Source of the DNA: Anaerolineaceae bacterium | GTDB taxonomy: Bacteria > Chloroflexota > Anaerolineae > Anaerolineales > Villigracilaceae | DNA length: 39,760 bases | Reading direction: 5' to 3' | Assembly (NCBI GenBank): GCA_009885525.1 | Contig: VFKN01000029.1 | Coordinates: 1 to 39,760 of the forward strand | Program-made: the position numbers and the translations under genes | Shown here: piece by piece, positions 8,007 through 16,581 of the stretch | How positions within the stretch are numbered: position 1 is the stretch's first letter | Layout of the letters: every line of letters begins with the position of its first letter | The notes under the pieces: generated by a model | Seen by the model: only the letters and a program-made list of their open reading frames with translations | The model's database searches: none | Told to the model about the DNA's origin: nothing

Positions 8007-9494
8007 ATGCAAACCTACTGGCTGTTCCGCCTCACTTACCTTTACCTTCTCATCCCATTCATCCTCTTCTCTCTAGGATGGTTGCGCTTAATATTTGCGA
8101 TCCCTGTCATTGCACTTATTGTTTGGATATTCTTTCAACTTGATCATTCCACAGAATCTAAGCCTTCATCCTTTATCCTTCATCCTTCACGCGCAGCGTT
8201 CATCCTTGTTTTCCTCTGGGTCTTCCTCTCCGGCGTGGGCGGATATGCTTTTCAAAACTGGGATCACAACTGGCGCAACGCGGTTTTCCGCGACCTGATC
8301 TCATATCCGCTTCCGGTCATATACTCATCCCCCGAAAAGGGACCGGTCACCATGCTGGTCTACTATGTGGGATACTGGCTGCCCGCTGTTTTCGCAGGTA
8401 AAATTTTGGGCTGGAAAATTGCAAACCTCATTCTCTTCGCGTGGACATGGCTTGGCGTTTTTCTCACGGTTTTGCATATCAGCCTGAAAATTAAAACATC
8501 GGCTTTCAAATCCGCGTTATTTTTCGTCTTCTTCAGCGGCATGGATGCGCTCGGCGGGTTGTTTTACGCAAAAGATTATCCGGCACTTTTCCCTCCCATT
8601 CAACATCTTGAGATTTGGTCTGGAATCTTGCAATACTCATCCTTCACAACCCAATTATTTTGGGTATTCAACCAATCCGTTCCGGCGTGGTTGTGCATTG
8701 CGCTTGTCTTGAATTCAAAAAGATTGGATATTAAAATATTAAGCGGCGCATTATGTTTCTTCTTCGCCCCGCTTGCCGCGGTTGGATTATTCCCCTATCT
8801 GCTGATCGATGGTATTGACGAGTTGCGCCTTAACCTAAAAACGTTCCTGAAAAATATTCGCTATGATGTCGTCTGTGCAGGTGTGGTCATCGTCGCGATT
8901 TCGTATCTTTATTTTTCATCCAACACCGCCGCGCAGGAACGCGGATTTCAATCGCTTGTGTTCAAAGATGTTTTTATTTTCTTCCTGCTCGAAGGCGGCA
9001 TTCTTTGGCTTTTGCTTGCTCCGCAAAGATGGCGCGACCCGCGTTGGGCATTAACCGGGATTCTCCTCTTCCTCATGCCCTTCATCCAACTCGGCAATGG
9101 GCAGGATTTCGTCATGCGCGCTTCGATTGCGCCGTTGTTTTATCTCATGCTGATGAGCGGCGAAGCGCTTTTCCAAAAAAGTCAAACACGTTTTTATCAA
9201 GCCGCGCTTCTCATAGTTTTTTTCATCGGCGCATTGACGCCGCTCTACGAGATCAACCGCTCCGCATATCGAACCTTCCAATATTATTTTCTACTCGATG
9301 CAAGTCAACGTGCCGCGCCGCGCACTGAGCCGGCGACCTCCATCGAAAAAGGCGGCGCGCCTGAGAATGAACATCCCAAGGCGATCCTTGCGGATGATGT
9401 TTATTCGCTCGCAAAATTAAAGGATAAACTTGCTAAGAATTTTATTGCAAATGTCAGACAGTCGTTGTATTATCGTTATCTATCGCCTCGTTAA
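8007..9494 (+). CDS. Multi-pass membrane protein, possible GT-C type partner
   Basis: The 495-residue product has about 10 hydrophobic helices and one large loop after helix 3 containing WDHNWRNAVFRDLISYPLPV. The architecture resembles GT-C transferases, but I see no clear catalytic DE motif, so the assignment is tentative. It starts 6 bases after the putative glycosyltransferase and is almost certainly cotranscribed with it. A TTCATCC-type stutter repeat (8161-8189) is translated in frame as SSFILHPS between the second helix and the next. The extreme C-terminus is soluble and polar. Confidence 0.6.
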   Translation: MQTYWLFRLTYLYLLIPFILFSLGWLRLIFAIPVIALIVWIFFQLDHSTESKPSSFILHPSRAAFILVFLWVFLSGVGGYAFQNWDHNWRNAVFRDLISYPLPVIYSSPEKGPVTMLVYYVGYWLPAVFAGKILGWKIANLILFAWTWLGVFLTVLHISLKIKTSAFKSALFFVFFSGMDALGGLFYAKDYPALFPPIQHLEIWSGILQYSSFTTQLFWVFNQSVPAWLCIALVLNSKRLDIKILSGALCFFFAPLAAVGLFPYLLIDGIDELRLNLKTFLKNIRYDVVCAGVVIVAISYLYFSSNTAAQERGFQSLVFKDVFIFFLLEGGILWLLLAPQRWRDPRWALTGILLFLMPFIQLGNGQDFVMRASIAPLFYLMLMSGEALFQKSQTRFYQAALLIVFFIGALTPLYEINRSAYRTFQYYFLLDASQRAAPRTEPATSIEKGGAPENEHPKAILADDVYSLAKLKDKLAKNFIANVRQSLYYRYLSPR

Positions 9495-9495
9495 C

Positions 9496-9557
9496 AAGAC
9501 CCTAAAGGTCTTTTGTAAACAAGCAGTATCATCTAATAAGCAAGACCTTTAGGGTCT
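9496..9557. repeat. Inverted repeat of the GACCCTAAAGGTCTT family
   Basis: The left arm AAGACCCTAAAGGTCTT (9496-9512) pairs with AAGACCTTTAGGGTCT (9542-9557); each arm is itself partly palindromic. It begins 1 base after the stop of the membrane protein gene and could act as its terminator. A second copy lies at 16605-16667. Confidence 0.8.
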
Positions 9558-9579
9558 ATTCATCATAAGGAAAAATCTC

Positions 9580-9969
9580 ATGCCCCAATTTACATCTCCC
9601 CCCAATGCTCAAGCCTTTTACACCCAGGTTTGGGATATCGTCCGCCAGATTCCGCGCGGAAAAGTTGCCTCGTATGGGCAGATCGCAAAAATGCTTCCGC
9701 CTCCTCCCGGCGTGGAGATTGAAACCTACGTCGCTTTTGGTCCGCTATGGGTGGGCGGCGCAATGGCGCATTGTCCCGATGGTGTTCCGTGGCAGCGCGT
9801 GATCAACTCGAAAGGTGAGATCAGCGAGCGGGATGGCGCAGATGCGCGCAGACATATTCTTCTACTTCATGAGGAAGGTGTGGTTTTAAATCCGCGCGGG
9901 CGTATTGATCTTAAGAAATATGGATGGAAAGGTTTAAGCGGAAGCGTGAAACAGGAAACGCTATTCTAA
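9580..9969 (+). CDS. Alkyltransferase-like protein (ATL, MGMT family without the active-site Cys)
   Basis: The 129-residue product matches the C-terminal DNA-binding domain of O6-alkylguanine-DNA alkyltransferase: VWDIVRQIPRGKVASYGQIA is the helix-turn-helix and arginine-finger part. Where repair enzymes have PCHRV, this protein has PWQRV (Trp71 replaces Cys), the hallmark of alkyltransferase-like proteins. Such proteins bind O6-alkylguanine, cannot remove the alkyl group, and hand the lesion to nucleotide excision repair. The stretch VINSKGEIS after the motif is also typical. The start is supported by AAGGA ~10 bases upstream. A hairpin (9998-10036) after the stop is a likely terminator. Confidence 0.9.
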   Translation: MPQFTSPPNAQAFYTQVWDIVRQIPRGKVASYGQIAKMLPPPPGVEIETYVAFGPLWVGGAMAHCPDGVPWQRVINSKGEISERDGADARRHILLLHEEGVVLNPRGRIDLKKYGWKGLSGSVKQETLF

Positions 9970-9972
9970 AAT

Positions 9973-10040
9973 CCATTTCGCCGCAAGCTCAACGATCAAC
10001 GCATCCAGAGCCAGATCACCTCACGTGATCTGGCTTATTT
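9973..10040 (-). pseudogene. Remnant copy of the holA 3' end, doubling as a hairpin terminator
   Basis: Bases 9975-10017 match the 3' end of holA (10887-10929) at about 37 of 43 positions. Read on the minus strand the remnant encodes DLALDALIVELAAKW, against DLALDTLIVELAGK in holA. The arms GCCAGATCAC and GTGATCTGGC inside it form a 10-bp hairpin followed by TTATTTTATCC, which probably terminates the plus-strand ATL gene. Confidence 0.75.
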
Positions 10041-10078
10041 TATCCTTTTTGTGCAAAGCAGGATTTATAATAGACTTT

Positions 10079-10882
10079 ATGAATTATCAAAACATCCACG
10101 AAATACAGTATGACTCTGACAAGAACCGGCGTATATTCTTCGCCGCGTTGAGTGGATTTAGCGCAGGCACAATTGCCGCGTTCATCTCCGGTTATATCAA
10201 TATCTGGCTTTTCCCAGACTTGCCCATTCATTTGGAATGGACATCTGTATTTATTGCGTGGCTTTTGCTGGCGGTGTTGGGCGGGGTGCTTGCCGGCGTG
10301 GCTGGAATTTCCCAGGAAGGTTGGAAAAGCATTTTACTTTCGGCAGTGGGTATGGCTTTCACGATCCTTCTGCTTGGTTCTTTGCAAAGTTCAGAAAGAA
10401 CAATGGTAAGAGTAGTTGTGCTTTCTGGTTTATTGTTTCCCTTTGCAGCCATGGTTGCTCCGCTGGCGGTCATCTTCTTTTGGCTTGCGCGTCGTTTTGT
10501 TCAGGCTGATTCATCGAAAGGCTGGATGCGTTTTAAGATGATCTTCGTAAATTTGATTGTCATCGTTGCCCTGGGAATACTCCCCGGCCTGTATGTAAAA
10601 ATGAATTCACGAGCCGAGCAAGGCGTGCGTCTCATTCATGAGATATTGCAAAGCGCACGAACATCCGCGCCCGCCGCGTTTCATAAAGCGCTTTTGAATA
10701 CTGAAGGCTTTGCTGCTCATAAAGGTCAGCCTTACACCCTCAGTCAGGCTGCATCCAAATATTCAACAGTGGGCGTGGATGTGACCGTGCATTATGACGA
10801 TGGCTATACAATGCTATGTACGGTTGTGCTGTATCCGGGAAGAGACTCGGCCATGTACCCCTGTAAAAGTCAACTGCCTTAA
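10079..10882 (+). CDS. Five-helix membrane protein of unknown function
   Basis: Start 10079 is chosen because TATAAT at 10066-10071 lies 7 bases upstream, which fits a leaderless transcript; an upstream ATG at 10025 would overlap the -10 box and a terminator. The 267-residue product begins with a polar 20-residue segment, has about five membrane helices between residues ~20 and ~195, and ends with an extracytoplasmic domain of ~70 residues containing two Cys (YTMLCTVVLY and MYPCKS) that could form a disulphide. I recognise no family. Its stop lies 1 base from the convergent holA stop, and it is flanked by two copies of the holA 3' end, so it looks like a late arrival at this site. Confidence 0.65.
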   Translation: MNYQNIHEIQYDSDKNRRIFFAALSGFSAGTIAAFISGYINIWLFPDLPIHLEWTSVFIAWLLLAVLGGVLAGVAGISQEGWKSILLSAVGMAFTILLLGSLQSSERTMVRVVVLSGLLFPFAAMVAPLAVIFFWLARRFVQADSSKGWMRFKMIFVNLIVIVALGILPGLYVKMNSRAEQGVRLIHEILQSARTSAPAAFHKALLNTEGFAAHKGQPYTLSQAASKYSTVGVDVTVHYDDGYTMLCTVVLYPGRDSAMYPCKSQLP

Positions 10883-10883
10883 A

Positions 10884-11849
10884 TTATTTCCCCGCAAGTT
10901 CAACGATCAATGTATCCAGGGCCAGGTCTAATGTGATCTGGCTCGTTTTGACTCTTTCGTCAATGCTCAACAAGCGGCGATAAATATTCTCAAGTGCTTC
11001 CATCGAAAAGCGATTCGCCTGTCCCGTTGTTTTTTCTGCGACAAAAGGATGGACTCCCAACGCACGCGCGACATCATCTTTGTTGCCGCGCCCGTCTAAA
11101 ATTTCGCGCGCCTGTAACAGCAAGCGGAATTGGCGCACGACCATGCCCCACAATGCAAACGCATCTTCATTTTCCAAAAGGCGATGTAAAAGCCTTTGCG
11201 CGATTTTTCCATTGCCCTGAGAGAGCGCGTCCACGAAGTCAAACACGCTTTGCTGGGATGTGACGATGCAAACCGCTTCAACATCCGATGCACGTACGGG
11301 GCGCGACCAGTTGACGTATGCCAATAGTTTCGCGAGTTCCATGCCCGCCTGACGCGTATCCACGCCGACCATCTCCGCGAGTTTTGCGGCGGCGGGAGGT
11401 TCGATCTGTCCGCTTTGTTTCTTCGCTTCGTTGATGATCCAGCCGGGCATGTCTCTTTGTTTGGGGAGCATGAAGGCTTGCGTTTTAACCGTGGAAGTAT
11501 TCTTTGCCGCCCATTTAATTAACCAATGTTTTTCAACTTCTTTTGGTTCCAGCATTTCATACATCACAAGTTTGGCTGTGTCTGGGGCGTTGCTGATGTA
11601 TTCCTCGAATTTTTTGCGCGTACTTACATTATTATATTTCGCAGATGGGTTTGAGAGAATGACCAATCGCTTTGGCGCGAGGAAGGGCATGGCGTTGAGC
11701 GCGTTATTAAATTCCTCATCGCTGATGCCGCGAGATTCGAAGCGCGCGGTATTCATCCCCGCTGTGGTGGGGTCGCTGAAATCGGATTCGAAATCCTTGA
11801 GTTTGCGCGCGATGGCAAATTCGTCGTTGCCGTAGAGGATGAAAATCAT
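10884..11849 (-). CDS. holA: DNA polymerase III delta subunit HolA
   Basis: The 321-residue product is a full-length delta subunit, the clamp-loader wrench that opens the beta clamp. The N-terminus MIFILYGNDEFAIARKL matches the family start (L-x-G-x-E). The middle AAA-like part includes RLVILSNPSAK and later KQSGQIEPPAAAKLAEMVGVDTRQAGMELAKLLAY, a typical delta helix pair. The C-terminal collar contains ALWGMVVRQFRLLLQAREIL and ends DLALDTLIVELAGK. It is convergent with the membrane protein gene at its 3' end. The 5' flank is a run of GGATGAA/GGGGAAT stutter repeats with no clear ribosome-binding site. Confidence 0.9.
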   Translation of the reverse strand: MIFILYGNDEFAIARKLKDFESDFSDPTTAGMNTARFESRGISDEEFNNALNAMPFLAPKRLVILSNPSAKYNNVSTRKKFEEYISNAPDTAKLVMYEMLEPKEVEKHWLIKWAAKNTSTVKTQAFMLPKQRDMPGWIINEAKKQSGQIEPPAAAKLAEMVGVDTRQAGMELAKLLAYVNWSRPVRASDVEAVCIVTSQQSVFDFVDALSQGNGKIAQRLLHRLLENEDAFALWGMVVRQFRLLLQAREILDGRGNKDDVARALGVHPFVAEKTTGQANRFSMEALENIYRRLLSIDERVKTSQITLDLALDTLIVELAGK

Positions 11850-11852
11850 AAG

Positions 11853-11912
11853 AATGAGGGATGAATTATGAAGGATGAAAATGGAGAATGGGGAATGGGG
11901 AATGGGGAATGA
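11853..11912. repeat. GGATGAA / GGGGAAT stutter repeat
   Basis: Short degenerate tandem units (ATGAAGGATGA, then GGGGAATG three times) fill the gap between holA and the DUF6391 gene. On the minus strand these read TTCATCC, like the runs at 5994-6028, 7517-7556 and 8161-8189. Confidence 0.6.
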
Positions 11913-12398
11913 TTAATGCGTGATGACTCGGTGCATGCCTTTGCGGATGGGGATGATGTCCACGATTTGCATGTTGCCCATGTCTGCTTCGGTGGTGACA
12001 TATTGTTGGAGTTTGGGGCCAATCGGACGCGCGATCAATGTGCCGATGACGCCGAAGATCACAGCGATGGGGATGAGCAGAATCCGCATGGTGGTGGATT
12101 TTGCTCCGCGCAGCACAGCCCAACTCAGCGTCGCGCCAAATAGCGCGTTTGTCGCCAGATTAGTTCCGCAGCCCGCGTGGATGGCTAATCCGCTTTCGCC
12201 TTCGCGTAATCGCTCCAGTGCTTCTGTCGCGGCGATCCAAACATCTTGTGTGGAAAAATCACCGAGCAGGAAAAATCCGGTTGGGTTGGAGTGTCCCGCC
12301 ATGTTGATGTGATGCTCGCGCGCGAGCATGTGCAGTGTGGCATGTTCAAGCGCGTGATTGCGTCGTGTTTCGAGAATAAAAGGAAGGTCGAGGGTCAT
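11913..12398 (-). CDS. DUF6391 family membrane protein
   Basis: Start 12398 (MTLDLPFILETRRNHALEHATLHML) is chosen because TATAAT on the minus strand (12405-12410) lies 6 bases upstream, suggesting a leaderless mRNA; an ATG at 12413 would sit upstream of that box. The product is 161 residues. The N-terminal RNHALEHATLH motif, the GHSNPTGFFLLGD segment and the HAGCGTNLATNALF helix are characteristic of the family. Two hydrophobic segments lie around residues 95-135. The paired His residues might bind metal; the function is unknown. Confidence 0.8.
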   Translation of the reverse strand: MTLDLPFILETRRNHALEHATLHMLAREHHINMAGHSNPTGFFLLGDFSTQDVWIAATEALERLREGESGLAIHAGCGTNLATNALFGATLSWAVLRGAKSTTMRILLIPIAVIFGVIGTLIARPIGPKLQQYVTTEADMGNMQIVDIIPIRKGMHRVITH

Positions 12399-12427
12399 GG
12401 GGTGATTATACATCTTAAGACTTCATG

Positions 12428-12516
12428 TCATTGCGAGGCGTGATCTTGTTCTTTGAGCCGAAGCAATCTCTCTTTGCGCAAATGGAGATTGCTTCGCAAA
12501 GTGCGCTCGCAATGAA
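12428..12516. repeat. GTCATTGCGAG...GAAGCAATCTC palindromic repeat, copy 1
   Basis: The unit contains CATTGCGAG at the left, GAAGCAATCTC, GAGATTGCTTC, and CTCGCAATG at the right, so it folds as a two-tier hairpin of about 90 bases. Three other copies lie at 24916-25040, 31013-31104 and 32112-32206. Confidence 0.9.
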
Positions 12517-12519
12517 ATC

Positions 12520-13491
12520 TCACGTCTGCATAATCGGCGATGCGTAAAGTTTTTCGATCAATTCCAAAAACTCGCTGGATGGACGATCTTTGAGAATTTC
12601 CTTGCGCGCGTCGCGCGTGAGGTCTTTCATCATCACATATTGCACCACATATTTGCGGAACAAACGTTGACCGTCTTCATCGCCATAAAATTCAACGCAC
12701 TTTGCAAGGTGACTGCGAACGACTTTTTTCATCATTTCAACTGTGACCTGCTCGCGATCGATGTGTGAAAAAATCCAGGGGTTGGGAATTGCGCCGCGCC
12801 CGACCATCACCGCGTCACAATTTGTATGCTGCTTCATGCGGGTAATATCTGCAACTTTTCGAATATCGCCGCTGCCGATAACGGGGATTTTCACCAGCGA
12901 TTTGACTTCGGCAATCGCATCCCAATCCGCGTTGCCCGCGTAGCGCTGCTCTTTGGTGCGTCCGTGAATTGCGATCAGCGAGCCGCCTTCTTCTTCCACA
13001 ATCCGCGCGATGAGTTTGTAGTTTTTGTTGCGTTCCCAGCCGAGGCGGATTTTACCCGTAACCGGCACGCGCAGATTTTTTACGAGTTTGCGAAACATGC
13101 GCGCGATCTTGATCGGCGTGAGCATCATGCCGACGCCCGCGCCGCGCTCCGCGATGGTGCTGGCGGGACAGCCCATGTTGATGTCGATCACATCCGGGTT
13201 GAATTCCTGAATTTGCAGCGCGGCTTTGAGGATCATGCTCGGGCTGTCGCCATAGATTTGGAATGTGATCGGGCGTTCGATTTCGGTGAAATACATGCGC
13301 TTGGCGGGCTGCTTCGAGCGGCTGAGGATTTTTTCCACTTTGATGAATTCGGTGTAGCTCATCGCTGACCCCAACTCGCGGCAAAGTGAACGGAAAGGCC
13401 AATCCGAGTAGCCATCCATCGGCGCGAGAATGGTGTCGCCATAGATCGGCACGTCGCGGATATGAAAATTAGGAGTCTTGATTTCGTTCAT
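12520..13491 (-). CDS. dus: tRNA-dihydrouridine synthase
   Basis: The 323-residue product is a flavin-dependent tRNA dihydrouridine synthase, which uses NADPH to reduce specific uridines in the tRNA D loop or nearby. The FMN-binding TIM barrel starts with ILAPMDGYSDWPFRSLCRELG. Catalytic Cys108 lies in NMGCPASTIAERGAG. The phosphate-binding motifs IHGRTKEQRYAGNADW and IPVIGSGDIRK, and VMVGRGAIPNPWIF, are intact. It most resembles the DusB group, but subgroup assignment needs a tree. On the minus strand TATACT (13501-13506) sits 9 bases before the ATG with no Shine-Dalgarno sequence, so the mRNA may be leaderless. Confidence 0.93.
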   Translation of the reverse strand: MNEIKTPNFHIRDVPIYGDTILAPMDGYSDWPFRSLCRELGSAMSYTEFIKVEKILSRSKQPAKRMYFTEIERPITFQIYGDSPSMILKAALQIQEFNPDVIDINMGCPASTIAERGAGVGMMLTPIKIARMFRKLVKNLRVPVTGKIRLGWERNKNYKLIARIVEEEGGSLIAIHGRTKEQRYAGNADWDAIAEVKSLVKIPVIGSGDIRKVADITRMKQHTNCDAVMVGRGAIPNPWIFSHIDREQVTVEMMKKVVRSHLAKCVEFYGDEDGQRLFRKYVVQYVMMKDLTRDARKEILKDRPSSEFLELIEKLYASPIMQT

Positions 13492-13528
13492 AGGTGTGAG
13501 AGTATAACAAAATTTTTTCCCCAGATAT

Positions 13529-13571
13529 TACTTTGCTCTATCGGGGGCTTAGCCCCCGATAGAGCAAAGTA
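13529..13571. terminator. Perfect palindromic hairpin downstream of msrA
   Basis: TACTTTGCTCTATCGGGGGCT pairs with AGCCCCCGATAGAGCAAAGTA with almost no loop, a perfect 21-bp stem. It lies just after the msrA stop codon (msrA is on the minus strand) and before the dus promoter, so it probably separates the two transcripts. A-rich runs flank both sides. Confidence 0.8.
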
Positions 13572-13576
13572 TATTT

Positions 13577-14128
13577 TTATGCGGGCTGTTTCTTCAACAA
13601 CTCCAAATAATGCTTACGGAACTTCGCTACCTTCGGCACGACAACTGCCTGACAATAGGGTTGATTTTGATTGCGCGCAAAATATTCCTGATGATAATCC
13701 TCGGCGGCGTAATAATCTTTTAGCGCATCCACTTGTGTGACGATGGGGCTGTTCCAGATTTTCTGCGCGTTCAATTCTTTGATCAGCGCTTCAGCAATTT
13801 CTTTTTGCTCGGGCGAATGGTAAAAGATGGCGGAACGGTACTGCGTGCCAACATCCCCGCCCTGACGGTTCAATGACGTTGGGTCGTGAATCGCGAAGAA
13901 AACGTTTAGCAAATCGCGGAATGTGATTACAGTCGGGTCAAAGGTGATGCGGGTTACTTCCGCGTAGCCTGTATCTCCATTGCACACGGCGCGATAAGTG
14001 GGATTGGGGACATGTCCGTTTGAATAACCTGATTCAACCGAGGTCACGCCTTTCATCTCATCGAACACGGCTTCCAAACACCAGAAGCATCCACCCGCGA
14101 GGGTAGTAGTTTCAACATTGTTGCTCAT
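13577..14128 (-). CDS. msrA: Peptide methionine-S-oxide reductase MsrA
   Basis: The 183-residue product reduces methionine-S-sulphoxide in proteins. The catalytic GCFWC motif (Cys14) follows the TTLAGG strand, and the substrate pocket is marked by ESGYSNGHVPNPTYRAVCNGDTGYAEV. The later HDPTSLNRQGGDVGTQYRS segment is conserved. No MsrB domain is fused. AAGGAGACTTTATC just before the ATG is a good ribosome-binding site. It appears to be transcribed alone, bounded downstream by the 43-base palindrome. Confidence 0.95.
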   Translation of the reverse strand: MSNNVETTTLAGGCFWCLEAVFDEMKGVTSVESGYSNGHVPNPTYRAVCNGDTGYAEVTRITFDPTVITFRDLLNVFFAIHDPTSLNRQGGDVGTQYRSAIFYHSPEQKEIAEALIKELNAQKIWNSPIVTQVDALKDYYAAEDYHQEYFARNQNQPYCQAVVVPKVAKFRKHYLELLKKQPA

Positions 14129-14308
14129 GATAAAGTCTCCTTTTTTATTGTAAAATCACAGGTCTTGCAGGGATATGACGTTATGAAATCGCAAAATATT
14201 ATTAGAGGAAGATAACAGATTTGAGGCGCGTTCAATGCGTCCAATTGTGTCCGTATTGATATAATTACAACAGATTCAATGACCCCGCCATATAATCAGG
14301 AGAAATAA

Positions 14309-16561
14309 ATGAAATCTAAAAATAATCGTTTTTTGGCCATTGCCCTGGCGCTTATATTACTTGCGAGCAGTATACTCGCTTGTGGCGCCGAAGCAACCGC
14401 CGCACCCGATAGCGAAGCAAACGCAACGGACGAATCATCATCCAGTGCAACTAACGAGCCAACAAACCCGGCGGCTGAACCAGTCGCGCAGGGAGAACCA
14501 GGCACCTGGCTAGTCATGATGTACGAGGATGCGGATGATCAAGTCCTCGAGGAGGATATGTTCATTGACATGAACGAGGCCGAGGTTGTTGGTTCGACCG
14601 ACCAGGTTAAGATCGTCGCTCAAATGGATCGCTTCAAAGGTGCCTTCGATGGCGGCGGCGATGTGACTTCAACCAAACGCTATCTGCTGACTCAAGATAA
14701 TGATCTGAATACGATCAACTCACCGGAATTGGCAGACCTCGGTGAAGTGAATATGGGCGACAAGAATACGCTGATTGACTTTGCAACCTGGGCCATGGCT
14801 ACCTACCCGGCCGAGCATTATGTGCTAATCCTGTCAGACCATGGCGCCGGCTGGACTGGCGGTTGGAGTGATGATGATCCGCAACAGGGCGGAAACCTAA
14901 GTATGCAAAACATCGACGATGCACTCGGCGCGATCATTTCCCAAACCGGCATTGCAGCCTTCGATCTGGTCGGTTTTGACGCCTGTTTAATGGGGCAACT
15001 GGAAGTAATGAGCGCGATTGCGCCTCACGCCAAATACGCCGTCGGCTCGGAAGAGACCGAACCCGCCCTCGGTTGGGCGTATTCCAGTTTCCTGCAAGCA
15101 TTGAACGATAATACCGCCATGACGGGCGGCGAATTGGGTCAAGCCATTGTGGATAGTTACGTTGCCCAGGATATTCGCATCACCGATGATCAAGCCCGCA
15201 GCGTATTCGCCGGCGGCAATTTTACCCAGGATAGCGTCGCTGCTTCTTTGAGCAAAGACATCACACTAACCGCCGTTGATCTGTCAGCGGTCTCGAATCT
15301 GAACGCTGCGGTCAATGATCTGGCCGTTTCATTAACCAGTGTGGATCAGGAAAAAGTGGCAGAAGCGCGCGCCTATGCCCAATCCTATACCAGTATATTT
15401 GGAGATGAAGTCCCGCCTTCCTATATTGATTTAGGACACTTCGTAAACCTGCTTGCGGAAAACATCGATGATGCGGCAGTGAAGCAAGCCGCCGAGAAGG
15501 TACAAAGCGCCTTGAAGCAGGCTGTGGTCGCTGAAAAACATGGCGATGAAAAACCCGCATCCAGCGGATTGACCATTTACTTCCCCAACTCGGTACTCTA
15601 TCAGAACACCGTTGTCGAACCTGCTTATGGCTTACTATACGCTGCCTATGTCGGTCGCTTTGCCACCGCCTCTTTATGGGATGACTTCCTAACCTTCCAT
15701 TACACTGGCAAAGATTTCGACCCCGCTGCTGCTGATTTGGCTGTGTTGACTCCCGCCGAGTCCGCGCAATCTGATTTCGCACCAGCTGTCGAAGAATCCG
15801 CGCCGCAGTCGGGCGCCGAAATAGTGCCGCCTGGCGCCGGCGCGCTCACCATCGCCCCGCTTGAAGTCTCCGCCAACGAGATCGGACCGGATGACACCGT
15901 GAATATATCCACCGAGATTACCGGCTCAAATGTTGGGTATGTTTACATTTACGTCAGCTATTACGATGAAGAATCCAAATCCTACCTCACCGCTGATATG
16001 GATTTTATCGACGCTGAAAACACCAAGGAAAGCGGCGGCATCAATTACCCAGACTGGGGCAATGACGCCACCATCCCCATTAGTTTTGACTGGGAACCGA
16101 CCCTGTATTATATGAGTGACGGCAACGAAGCCAATGATCAGTTCGCCTTCTTTGAACCCACCATTTATGGCGTCGATACAAAAAGCGATATCTATACCGT
16201 ACGCGGGCTATACACCTACACCGAGGATGGAACAGAGGTCGAATCCGTTATGGAATTTAACGGGGATGGCGAGATGCAAAATATCTTTGGTTTCGACGGT
16301 GAGGGCGGTTCAGGCGCACCACATCAGATCACCCCGCAGGCGGGCGACACCTTCACCATATACGAAGAATGGTTGGAGTTTGACCAGAACCCGGACGGCG
16401 AACTGACCGACTACCTGGGAGGTACCATGACCTTTGGCGACACTCCCTTGGAGTATGTTCCCTACTACGCATATTCCGGCAGCTACACGCTGGGTATTGT
16501 GGTTGAAGACTTAAATGGAAACCGCACTGCTGAATACACTGAAGTAGTTGTCACCCCGTAG
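14309..16561 (+). CDS. Clostripain-family (C11) cysteine peptidase lipoprotein
   Basis: The 750-residue product begins with a lipoprotein signal (helix ending SSILAC, lipidated Cys25) and a Ser/Thr/Ala/Glu-rich linker. The C11 domain spans roughly residues 65-480: the catalytic His178 is in ILSDHGAGW and the catalytic Cys226 in GFDACLMG, followed by the typical EETEPALGWAYSSFL. C11 peptidases cut after Arg or Lys. After a Pro/Ala linker, residues ~510-750 form a beta-rich domain with KESGGINYPDW, YTVRGLYTYTEDGT and GIVVEDLNGN; the next gene encodes this domain alone. TATAAT and AGGAG precede the start. The protein is expected at the outer face of the cell membrane. Confidence 0.9.
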   Translation: MKSKNNRFLAIALALILLASSILACGAEATAAPDSEANATDESSSSATNEPTNPAAEPVAQGEPGTWLVMMYEDADDQVLEEDMFIDMNEAEVVGSTDQVKIVAQMDRFKGAFDGGGDVTSTKRYLLTQDNDLNTINSPELADLGEVNMGDKNTLIDFATWAMATYPAEHYVLILSDHGAGWTGGWSDDDPQQGGNLSMQNIDDALGAIISQTGIAAFDLVGFDACLMGQLEVMSAIAPHAKYAVGSEETEPALGWAYSSFLQALNDNTAMTGGELGQAIVDSYVAQDIRITDDQARSVFAGGNFTQDSVAASLSKDITLTAVDLSAVSNLNAAVNDLAVSLTSVDQEKVAEARAYAQSYTSIFGDEVPPSYIDLGHFVNLLAENIDDAAVKQAAEKVQSALKQAVVAEKHGDEKPASSGLTIYFPNSVLYQNTVVEPAYGLLYAAYVGRFATASLWDDFLTFHYTGKDFDPAAADLAVLTPAESAQSDFAPAVEESAPQSGAEIVPPGAGALTIAPLEVSANEIGPDDTVNISTEITGSNVGYVYIYVSYYDEESKSYLTADMDFIDAENTKESGGINYPDWGNDATIPISFDWEPTLYYMSDGNEANDQFAFFEPTIYGVDTKSDIYTVRGLYTYTEDGTEVESVMEFNGDGEMQNIFGFDGEGGSGAPHQITPQAGDTFTIYEEWLEFDQNPDGELTDYLGGTMTFGDTPLEYVPYYAYSGSYTLGIVVEDLNGNRTAEYTEVVVTP

Positions 16562-16581
16562 TAAGCCTTATTTTTCGGTTG

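Noticed and set aside
12826..13368. 180-codon plus-strand frame opposite dus
   Set aside because: It lies fully inside the conserved dus gene and its protein is of biased composition (His/Asp/Arg-rich), as expected for a shadow frame.
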